A stretch of DNA of 7,710 nucleotides from DASUZD01 sp036377055 (GTDB taxonomy: Bacteria; Actinomycetota; Thermoleophilia; Gaiellales; Gaiellaceae). How positions within the stretch are numbered: the first letter of the stretch is position 1; each line of letters opens with the position of its first letter. A model generated the notes under the pieces. It did no database searches and was not told the origin of the DNA. It worked only from the letters and a program-made list of their open reading frames with translations. Shown here in pieces: positions 1 to 5,128 of this stretch. The position numbers and the translations under genes are program-made. The stretch spans positions 1 to 7,710 of the forward strand of contig DASUZD010000238.1 of assembly GCA_036377055.1 (NCBI GenBank), written 5' to 3'.

Positions 1-923
1 GCGAAGTCGAGGAACCCCTGCTGGTCGGGGCCGATCTGGTGGAAGTACACGTGCGTGAAGCCGGCGTCCTCGAAGGCTGCGATCGTCTCGAGGTACGGCT
101 GTGGATCAGGTCCGAGCGGCAGCGACTCCGCGAGGTCGTCCGCGCTCGCCGCCTGCGCCACCTGCTCGAAGTGCTCCGGGTACGGCAGCTCCTGCGAGGC
201 CGCTCCCTCGACGGCCGCGTTCGGCCAGATCTCCCACGCGGTCTGCTTCGCCTGCTCCGCCGACTCGGCCCAGCAGCACGTGACCTGGCCGTACTTCGAC
301 CTCCCGGTGCGGCCCGCGTCGTCGAACGTCTTGACCAGGTCGGCGTCGGGCGCGACGTTCACGAACGCGTCGCCGATCCGCCCCGCGAGCTCCGCCGCGC
401 GCGGCTGCATCGCCGCGACGGCGATCTCGATCGGCTCGTCGGGCAGGTCGAAGATCCTCGTGTGCTCGACCGTGTAGTGCTTGCCGCGGTGGGTCTGGTA
501 GCCGCCCGCCCACAGCTTGCGCATCACCTCGACCGCCTCCTCGAGCATCTCCAGCCGTTCGTCCGGAGCCGGCCAGCGGTCGCCGTGGACGTGCTCGTTC
601 AGGTTCTCGCCCGTCCCGACGCCGAGGAAGAAGCGGCCAGGCAGGAGGCACGCGCAGGTCGCCGCGGCGTGGGCCACGATCACCGGGTGGATCCGGATCA
701 GCGGGCACGTCACGCCGGTTCCGATCCGGAACCGCTCGGTCGCCTGCGCGATGCCGCCGATCACGCTCCACACGAACGGGCTGTGGCCCTGGCGGTCGAC
801 CCACGGGTGGATGTGGTCGGAGATGAGCCCGAAGCCGAAGCCGGCCTCCTCGGCGGCGCGCGCGTTCGCGACGAGGTCGCCGGGCGAGTGCTCCTCCGAC
901 GACAACGCGTAGCCGAGCTCCAC
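1..923 (-). CDS. LLM-class F420-dependent oxidoreductase (FGD-like family), 3' end cut by window edge
   Basis: Seen: 307 codons read leftward from a GTG at 923 with no stop before the window edge. The protein opens VELGYALSSEEHSPG. Residues 35-41 read SDHIHPW, followed by the stretch DRQGHSPFVW. A GVGTGENLNEH motif with Glu106 follows at about residues 101-111. The last visible residues resemble the family's C-terminus, so perhaps ten residues are missing. Known: this is the luciferase-like TIM-barrel fold of the F420-dependent glucose-6-phosphate dehydrogenase (FGD) group. There the Asp-His-x-His-Pro-Trp loop and the Glu bind F420 and substrate. The enzymes are cytosolic and transfer hydride to or from F420. 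Start choice: GTG 923 gives the usual family N-terminus and has an AAGGCAGG-like ribosome site upstream. Inference: the substrate cannot be told from sequence, because many paralogues carry this loop. Transcribed divergently from the antiporter operon; no partner gene is visible. Class call secure, substrate unknown. Confidence 0.93.
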   Translation of the reverse strand, partial: MELGYALSSEEHSPGDLVANARAAEEAGFGFGLISDHIHPWVDRQGHSPFVWSVIGGIAQATERFRIGTGVTCPLIRIHPVIVAHAAATCACLLPGRFFLGVGTGENLNEHVHGDRWPAPDERLEMLEEAVEVMRKLWAGGYQTHRGKHYTVEHTRIFDLPDEPIEIAVAAMQPRAAELAGRIGDAFVNVAPDADLVKTFDDAGRTGRSKYGQVTCCWAESAEQAKQTAWEIWPNAAVEGAASQELPYPEHFEQVAQAASADDLAESLPLGPDPQPYLETIAAFEDAGFTHVYFHQIGPDQQGFLDF

Positions 924-960
924 GGCGCCTGCCTTGCCGTGGCTCGGGGACGCTAAACCG

Positions 961-1036
961 CGCCGGGTCTGGGGTCACACCCTGGACATGTCCCGCGCGG
1001 CCACGGCCGGGGTCTGACCCCGGACATGGCCCGGCG
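961..1036. repeat. Palindromic intergenic repeat element (REP/BIME-like), two related copies
   Basis: Seen: a 76-bp block in the divergent gap is bounded by a perfect 7-bp inverted repeat, CGCCGGG at 961-967 and CCCGGCG at 1030-1036. Inside are two imperfect direct copies 38 bp apart (969-996 and 1007-1034), identical at 22 of 28 positions. The second copy contains a perfect palindrome, CCGGGGTC-T-GACCCCGG (1007-1023). In the first copy that palindrome is degraded, but it carries an intact self-complementary GGACATGTCC at 984-993, which is GGACATGGCC in the second. Inference: this has the architecture of a dispersed extragenic palindromic repeat of the REP/BIME type. It could also be a regulator operator, or form an RNA hairpin in either direction. 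No coding potential is visible in it. Confidence 0.7.
1007..1023. repeat. Perfect 8-bp-arm inverted repeat, 1-nt loop
   Basis: CCGGGGTC and GACCCCGG flank a single T. A one-base loop is too tight for a normal RNA hairpin; in RNA the innermost pairs would have to open. The shape therefore suits a DNA-level palindrome (dimeric protein site or repeat core) better than an intrinsic terminator, and no T-run follows on either strand. Confidence 0.75.
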
Positions 1037-1064
1037 AGCGAGGTCAGGTGTACAGCCCCGGAGC

Positions 1065-1070
1065 AGGAGG
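1065..1070 (+). promoter_or_regulatory. Shine-Dalgarno of mrpE with long spacing
   Basis: A perfect AGGAGG lies 14 nt before the GTG at 1085, longer than the usual 5-10 nt. No in-frame ATG, GTG or TTG lies between the motif and 1085, and the next in-frame GTG falls inside the first membrane helix. GTG 1085 is therefore still the best start. Confidence 0.55.
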
Positions 1071-1084
1071 TACATCAACCGCCC

Positions 1085-1516
1085 GTGAGGACCGCAATCC
1101 GGCTCGCCCTTTGGTGGCTCGTCCTCTGGGGAGTGTGGCTGCTCTACGCCGGCCAGCACCACACGCAGGAGGTGGTCGCGGGCGCGATCGCGGCCGCTCT
1201 CTCGACTGGCGTTGCCGCGGCGCTCGGCCGGCGGCGCAGGTACCGCCTCGACCGCCGCGAGCTCGCGCGCGCGTGGGCGCTCCCGTGGCACGTCGTGCGC
1301 GACTTCGGCGTGATCTCGCTCGCCCTCCTCCGCGGCCGGCCGCAGGGACGCTGGGAGACGGTCGACTTCCCGGCCGGCTCCGCAGATCGCCGCGCCCTCG
1401 CCGGCGTCCTCGGCTCGATCGCGCCGAACGCCTACGTCGTGGACTTCGACCGCGAGCGAGGCACCGCCCTCGTGCACCGGCTCGATCCCGGTCACGGACG
1501 CGGCGACCTGCCGTGA
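1085..1516 (+). CDS. mrpE: Mrp/Mbh antiporter subunit E (MnhE/MbhA family)
   Basis: Known role: small membrane subunit of the Mrp-type Na+(Li+,K+)/H+ antiporter, equivalent to MbhA of archaeal membrane-bound hydrogenase. It is needed for assembly and activity of the complex. Seen: 143 residues, a little shorter than the roughly 160 of many homologues. Two hydrophobic segments come first (about residues 7-22 and 28-47), with Trp-rich WWLVLWGVWLLYAG in the first. A basic cytosolic loop (RRRRYRLDRRE, about 49-59) follows, then another hydrophobic patch around VVRDFGVISLALLRGRP. The rest is a soluble C-terminal domain containing GSIAPNAYVVDFDRERG, typical of MnhE. First gene of a seven-gene operon; its TGA stop overlaps the GTG start of the next gene. 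The start is GTG at 1085 with a strong but distant ribosome site. Identification rests on the domain pattern together with gene order; little else fits. Confidence 0.9.
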   Translation: MRTAIRLALWWLVLWGVWLLYAGQHHTQEVVAGAIAAALSTGVAAALGRRRRYRLDRRELARAWALPWHVVRDFGVISLALLRGRPQGRWETVDFPAGSADRRALAGVLGSIAPNAYVVDFDRERGTALVHRLDPGHGRGDLP

Positions 1517-1761
1517 ACGTCTGGCTGGTCGCGGCGACCGTCCTGCTCGCGGCGCTCGTGCTGCCGCTCGCGGTGCTCGTGCGCGCGCCGCACGCAGACG
1601 CGCTCGCAGCGCTCGAGCTGAGCTCGACGGTGGTCGTGCTCGTGCTGCTCCTGCTCTCGGAGGGCTTTCACCGCTCGATCTACACGGCGCTGCCGATGAC
1701 GCTCGCCGCGCTCTCGCTCGTCGGCGGGCTCGTCCTCGCGCGGCTGGTGCGGCGCTCGTGA
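1513..1761 (+). CDS. mrpF: Mrp/Mbh antiporter subunit F (MnhF/MbhB family)
   Basis: Seen: 82 residues, almost entirely hydrophobic, with three predicted membrane helices (about 3-22, 34-47 and 55-77). The acidic and histidine residues of PHADALAALELSS lie before helix two, where MrpF proteins carry a conserved Asp-x-x-x-Ala-x-(D/E) pattern. Known: MrpF is a small membrane subunit next to E and G in Mrp and Mbh structures, required for a stable antiporter. Start: GTG at 1513, whose GTGA overlaps the TGA of mrpE; this gives a full-length protein of normal family size. A longer reading from further upstream would run through mrpE in another frame and is not credible. Translation is probably coupled to mrpE, since only a weak purine stretch precedes the start. 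Confidence 0.87.
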   Translation: MNVWLVAATVLLAALVLPLAVLVRAPHADALAALELSSTVVVLVLLLLSEGFHRSIYTALPMTLAALSLVGGLVLARLVRRS

Positions 1762-2042
1762 GCGCGCACGAAATCGCCGTCCACGTCCTCGTCTGGACCG
1801 CGGCCGTAAGTGAGCTCGTCTGCTGCGTGGGCGTCGTCGCCGCGCGCGACGTCTTCGCGCGGCTCCACTACTCGTCCGCCGCGACGACCGTGGGCCCGGT
1901 ACTGATTGCCGTCGCGATCGCGGTCGAGGAGGGCGTGCGGTCGATCGCCGCGGCGGCCGCGCTCGTGACCGCCGCGTTCCTGGTCCTCGGCGGCCCGGCC
2001 GTGACGATCGCGACCGCGCGAGCCGTGCGAGAGAAGTCGTGA
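1758..2042 (+). CDS. mrpG: Mrp/Mbh antiporter subunit G (MnhG/MbhC family)
   Basis: Seen: 94 residues with three membrane helices (about 6-28, 45-60 and 64-85). The family signature is clear: RDVFARLHYSSAATTVGPVL at residues 30-49 matches the MnhG pattern of Asp, then Arg-Leu-His, then an Ala/Thr/Gly run. The C-terminal GGPAVTIATARAV corresponds to the usual Pro-containing end of helix three. The protein is slightly shorter than many MrpG proteins (about 110-120), mainly at the C-terminus. Known: a small membrane subunit at the end of the Mrp/Mbh arm; loss abolishes antiport in studied Mrp systems. Start GTG at 1758, overlapping the mrpF stop as GTGA. The stop overlaps the next start in the same way. 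Confidence 0.9.
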   Translation: MSAHEIAVHVLVWTAAVSELVCCVGVVAARDVFARLHYSSAATTVGPVLIAVAIAVEEGVRSIAAAAALVTAAFLVLGGPAVTIATARAVREKS

Positions 2043-2284
2043 TCCCGCTCCAGGCCGTGACTATGACGCTCGTCGCCGTCGGCGGCCTCGCCGTGGTGCT
2101 CGCGCGGGACGTCGTTCGCCAGGCGCTCGTCAACTCGTTCTTCGGCCTCGCGCTCGTCGTGCTCTTCCTCGTCTTCCAGGCGCCCGACGTCGCGCTCTCG
2201 GCGATCACCGTCGGGAGCGCCGCAGCGCCGCTGGTGATCGTGATCGCGATCCTGCGCGTCCGCCGCCGGGAGGGGAAGCGATGA
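2039..2284 (+). CDS. MbhD-like antiporter subunit (DUF4040, MrpA C-terminal-like)
   Basis: Seen: 81 residues, three hydrophobic segments (about 4-22, 28-45 and 55-72), ending in a basic tail RVRRREGKR. FQAPDVALSAITVGSAAAP (46-64) aligns with the 'APD-(L/V)-A-(L/I)-T-E' motif of MbhD and of the MrpA C-terminal region. Asp50 is kept, but the Thr-Glu pair that usually follows is Ser-Ala here. Known: in Mbh this protein sits between the small-subunit cluster and MbhE; in classical Mrp the same segment is fused to the large MrpA protein. Here it is a free-standing gene, which places the operon on the Mbh-like side. GTG start at 2039, GTGA overlap with mrpG, GAGAGAAG purine stretch upstream. Family call is good; the functional consequence of the missing Glu is not known. 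Confidence 0.83.
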   Translation: MIPLQAVTMTLVAVGGLAVVLARDVVRQALVNSFFGLALVVLFLVFQAPDVALSAITVGSAAAPLVIVIAILRVRRREGKR

Positions 2285-3012
2285 GCCACCGGGTCAGGAC
2301 CGTGCTGTTCCTCGTGGGCGGCGCGGGGCTCGCGGCGCTGCTCGGCTGGGCGTTCTCCGGCCTGCCCGCGTTCGGCGAGTACCACGGTGTCTACGGCCGG
2401 CTGATCAACCGCGAGACGCTCGGCCAGACGCACGCGCTGAGCGCCATCGCCGCGGTCACCTTCGACTACCGCGGCTTCGACACGCTTGGCGAGGAGTTCA
2501 TCCTGCTCGCGTCGGTGCTCGGCGTTGCGCTCCTGCTCCGAGAGGCCAGAGAGCGGGACGTCGACGCGAGCCGAGGCGCCGAGACCTTCGACCCGATCCG
2601 GGCGACAGGACTGGTGGCCGTTCCGGTCGTCTTCCTCCTGGGACTGTTCGTGATCACGCACGGCTACCTGACGCCCGGCGGTGGCTTCCAGGGCGGTGTC
2701 GTGACCGGGCTCGCGATCGTCCTCGTCTGGCTCGCGACCGACTTCCGATCGTACGCAGCGCTCGTCCGCAAGCCGCTCGCGGACCTCGCCGACGGGCTCG
2801 GCGCGGGCGCGTACGTCGCGGTCGGCGTCGGTGGGCTGCTCGCGGGCGGCGCGTTCCTCGAGAGCTTCATCCCGCGCGGAACGATCGGCGAGCTCACGTC
2901 GAGCGGGACGATCGGGCTGCTCAGCTGGGCGGCGGGGATCGAGGTGGCGGGCGCGATGCTCCTGCTCGCGTCGGAGTTCCTGGAGGAGCTGCTCGCGAGG
3001 CGAGAGCGGTGA
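2281..3012 (+). CDS. mrpB: MbhE-MnhB fusion: MrpA C-terminal-like segment joined to antiporter subunit B
   Basis: Seen: 243 residues in two parts. Residues 1-88 hold a first helix (7-25), a hydrophilic stretch with the conserved NRETLGQTHALSAI segment, and DYRGFDTLGEE at 62-72, followed by helix 73-86. This is the MbhE, or last MrpA, segment. After a charged linker (87-105) comes an MnhB domain from about 107 to the end. It has helices near 111-126, 138-153, 175-192 and 211-232 and the hallmark HGYLTPGGGFQGGVV (127-141). Known: MrpB/MbhF proteins are membrane subunits next to C and D; in Pyrococcus, MbhE and MbhF are separate proteins. ATG start at 2281 with a strong GGAGGGG ribosome site (2269-2275) and an ATGA overlap with the preceding stop. 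The single reading frame shows it is a true fusion here. Symbol given for the larger domain. Confidence 0.87.
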   Translation: MSHRVRTVLFLVGGAGLAALLGWAFSGLPAFGEYHGVYGRLINRETLGQTHALSAIAAVTFDYRGFDTLGEEFILLASVLGVALLLREARERDVDASRGAETFDPIRATGLVAVPVVFLLGLFVITHGYLTPGGGFQGGVVTGLAIVLVWLATDFRSYAALVRKPLADLADGLGAGAYVAVGVGGLLAGGAFLESFIPRGTIGELTSSGTIGLLSWAAGIEVAGAMLLLASEFLEELLARRER

Positions 3013-3353
3013 GCTACCTCCCGTTCGCGCTCGCCGGCTGGCTCTTCCTCGTCGGCCTCTACGGCGTCGTCACCAGCCGGAACCTGATTCACCTCGTCGT
3101 CTGCCTCGCCGTCGTGCAGTCGTCGACGTACGTGCTGCTGCTCGCGATCGGCTACGTGAAGGGCGGCACGACGCCGATCTTCAACGGGATCCCGATCGGG
3201 ACGAAGACCGTCGACCCGGTCGTGCAGGCCCTGACGCTGACGGACGTGGTCGTGAGCGTCACGTCGCTCGCGCTCCTGCTCGCGATCGCGGTCGAGGTGC
3301 ACAAGCGGACGGGCACGCTCGATCCGGACGAGCTACGCGAGCAGCGCGGCTGA
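3009..3353 (+). CDS. mrpC: Mrp/Mbh antiporter subunit C (NuoK-like, MnhC/MbhG family)
   Basis: Known role: MrpC is the NuoK-like membrane subunit lying between MrpA/D-type channels and taking part in the polar proton/cation path. Seen: 114 residues, normal for the family, with three helices (about 4-22, 27-48 and 76-98). The N-terminal LVGLYGVVTSRNLIHLVV corresponds to the NuoK 'G-(L/I)-Y-x-(L/I)-(L/M)-x-x-(R/K)-(N/H)-L-(I/L)' motif. The loop YVKGGTTPIF and the DPVVQALTLT segment before helix three are also typical. Where many homologues have Ala-Ile-Val-Ile next, this one has Asp-Val-Val-Val, placing an extra carboxylate at the start of helix three. A hydrophilic tail (VHKRTGTLDPDELREQ) follows. 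GTG start at 3009 preceded by GAGGCGAGAG; GTGA overlap with the previous stop. Confidence 0.92.
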   Translation: MSYLPFALAGWLFLVGLYGVVTSRNLIHLVVCLAVVQSSTYVLLLAIGYVKGGTTPIFNGIPIGTKTVDPVVQALTLTDVVVSVTSLALLLAIAVEVHKRTGTLDPDELREQRG

Positions 3354-5128
3354 TGCACGGTCTCGTCCCGCTGGTCGTGGCGATCCCGCTCCTCGCGGCC
3401 GCGGTGCTTGTCGCCGCAGGACACGCCCTGCCGCGCCCGAGCCCGGACGTCGTCGCGATCGGAGCGGCCGCGGCAACCACCGTGCTGTGCGGGCTGCTCG
3501 CCTATGGCGCGCGAGACCACGACCTCGTCTACTGGTTCGGGGGCTGGCGGCCCGTCGGTGGCGTCGCGCTCGGGATCGACTTCGACGTCGACCTCGCCTC
3601 GGCCGCCATCGCCGGGCTCGCAGCGCTCCTCGCGACCGCGAGCCTCGTCTTCTCGTGGCGCTACTTCGACGAGGTCGGCGTGCTCTTCCACGCGCTCGTC
3701 CTGGTCTTCCTCGCCGCCATGGTCGGGTTCGCGATCAGCGGCGACCTCTTCAACATCTTCGTCTTCCTGGAGCTGATGAGCGTCGTCGCGGTTGCGCTGA
3801 CCGCGTACGGCGACGAGCCGGGACCGCTCCAGGGCGCGCTCAACTTCGCGGTCGTGAACGGGATCGGCGCGTTCTGCGTCCTGATCGGGATCGGGCTCGT
3901 GTACGCGCGGACGGGCGCGCTGAACCTCGAGCAGATCGGGCGCGCGCTCGAGCACCGCCGGCCGGACGGGCTCGTCGTCGTCGCCTTCGCGCTGATCGTC
4001 TGCGGGTTCCTCACGAAGGCCGGGATCGTGCCGTTCCACTTCTGGCTCAGCGACGCGTATGCGGTCGCCCCGGCGCCCGTCTGCGCGATCTTCGCAGGCG
4101 TGATGAGCGACCTCGGCCTGCACGCAGTCTCACGCGTGTACTGGTCGGGCTTCGCGGGGGCGCTCGGCGAGCACCAGGCCGAGCTTCGCGCGGTGCTCGT
4201 AGCGCTCGGCTCGGTGACTGCGCTCCTCGGCGGCGTGATGGCGTTCCTCCAGCGCGACCTGAAGCGGATGATCGCCTTCGTCACCGTGTCGCAGCTGGGC
4301 GTCGGCCTGGTCGGGATCGGGCTCCTGACGGCACGCGCGCTCGGCGGCAGCACGCTCGTCCTCCTCTCCGGCGGCCTCGTCCGCGGTGCCGTCCTCCTCG
4401 CTGTCGGGCTCGTGATCTCGGTGACCGGCGTCGGCGACGAGCTGCGCGGTCGCGGCGTCGGGCGGCAGCTGCCGATCTCGGGCGCCGTGTTCGCGCTCGG
4501 CGCGCTCATGCTCGCCGGCCTTCCGCCGTCCGGCCGATCGCTTCTCGACACCGGCGCGCCCACCGGCTACGGCTGGCTGCCGGTCGTGCTCACCGCGGCG
4601 TCGATCCTGGCGTCGGGCGCGCTGCTTCGAGCCGGCGGCCGGGTCTTCCTCGGCTGGGGCGCGGCGAGCGACCCGGCGCTCGGGCCCCAGCATGCGTCGG
4701 CCGAGGAGGACGAGCCGCGGCAGCGGCAGCGCTCGCCGATCCTGCTCGTGCCGGCGGCGGTCCTGCTCGTGCTGGGCGTGGCCGTCTCGGTCTGGCCCGG
4801 GGCCGGAGACCACGCGGCGTCGGCAGCCGCGCGCGTCACGAACCACGCGGCCCATGCGCGAGAGGTGCTCGACGGCCGCCGAGCGACCTCGATCGAGGTC
4901 GACGTCGGCGGCGTCGACGCCGTCAGCGTCGCGTCCGGGCTCGTTTCTGCCGCGGGGGCCGTCGGCCTCGCGCTACTGACGCTGCGCCGGCGCCGCGTGT
5001 CCGACCTGCCCGGCCTGCGGGTGGGCGCGCTGAAGGCCGTGCACAGCGGCGTCGTCGGCGACTACGTCGCGTGGCTCGTCGTCGGCCTCGCGCTCGTCGG
5101 CGGGCTCTTCGCGGTGCTTCTTCGCTGA
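3353..5128 (+). CDS. mrpD: Mrp/Mbh antiporter subunit D (NuoL/M/N-like proton-conducting channel), C-terminally extended
   Basis: Known role: ND5/NuoM-like channel that moves protons or cations through half-channels built around key Glu and Lys residues. Seen: 591 residues, about 90-100 longer than typical MrpD. FLELMS with Glu140 matches the conserved helix-5 Glu. FLTKAGIVPFHFWLSDAYAVAP (219-240) has the helix-7 Lys222. QRDLKRMIAF is at 300-309. Two usual features differ: the helix-8 His-x-x-x-Lys motif reads GGLVRGAVLL with Arg344, and the segment after Ala-Pro-Val reads MSDLGLHAV with Asp253. The GLPPSGRSLLDTG motif (389-401) lacks the common Lys. A charged loop (about 440-460) leads to extra helices at 462-482, about 518-537 and 571-590. 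Start ATG 3353 overlaps the mrpC stop as TGATG; a longer upstream reading is an out-of-frame shadow of mrpB and mrpC. Last gene of the operon; its 3' end overlaps the convergent nrfD gene. Confidence 0.93.
   Translation: MHGLVPLVVAIPLLAAAVLVAAGHALPRPSPDVVAIGAAAATTVLCGLLAYGARDHDLVYWFGGWRPVGGVALGIDFDVDLASAAIAGLAALLATASLVFSWRYFDEVGVLFHALVLVFLAAMVGFAISGDLFNIFVFLELMSVVAVALTAYGDEPGPLQGALNFAVVNGIGAFCVLIGIGLVYARTGALNLEQIGRALEHRRPDGLVVVAFALIVCGFLTKAGIVPFHFWLSDAYAVAPAPVCAIFAGVMSDLGLHAVSRVYWSGFAGALGEHQAELRAVLVALGSVTALLGGVMAFLQRDLKRMIAFVTVSQLGVGLVGIGLLTARALGGSTLVLLSGGLVRGAVLLAVGLVISVTGVGDELRGRGVGRQLPISGAVFALGALMLAGLPPSGRSLLDTGAPTGYGWLPVVLTAASILASGALLRAGGRVFLGWGAASDPALGPQHASAEEDEPRQRQRSPILLVPAAVLLVLGVAVSVWPGAGDHAASAAARVTNHAAHAREVLDGRRATSIEVDVGGVDAVSVASGLVSAAGAVGLALLTLRRRRVSDLPGLRVGALKAVHSGVVGDYVAWLVVGLALVGGLFAVLLR
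5062..5128. other. 67-bp tail-to-tail coding overlap between mrpD and nrfD
   Basis: The last 67 bp of mrpD (plus strand, including its TGA at 5126-5128) are also the last 67 bp of the nrfD reading frame (minus strand, TAG at 5064-5062). Both strands are open through the segment. On the nrfD side the encoded tail, roughly STAKSPPTSARPTTSHAT, lies beyond the point where NrfD relatives usually end (near SARDPRYT-x-PQR). The nrfD tail is therefore probably the accidental part and mrpD the ancestral user of the DNA. No intrinsic terminator with a T-run can be seen between the operons. Confidence 0.85.

Noticed and set aside
106..978. Minus-strand open frame of 290 codons over the left gene
   Set aside because: Arg/Gly-rich shadow in another frame of the F420-dependent oxidoreductase, whose own frame gives a clear family match.
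1041..1084. Possible promoter boxes (TTGATG and TGTACA on the minus strand, 18 nt apart)
   Set aside because: Only a loose match to a sigma-70 pattern in GC-rich DNA. The same bases are also leader of mrpE; not strong enough to annotate.
1492..2661. Minus-strand open frame antisense to mrpF-mrpB
   Set aside because: Charged, Arg/Glu/His-rich translation typical of GC-rich antisense shadows; the opposite strand carries clear membrane subunits.
3152..4123. Minus-strand open frame antisense to mrpC/mrpD
   Set aside because: Asp/Glu/Arg-rich shadow with no domain; it overlaps strongly supported genes.
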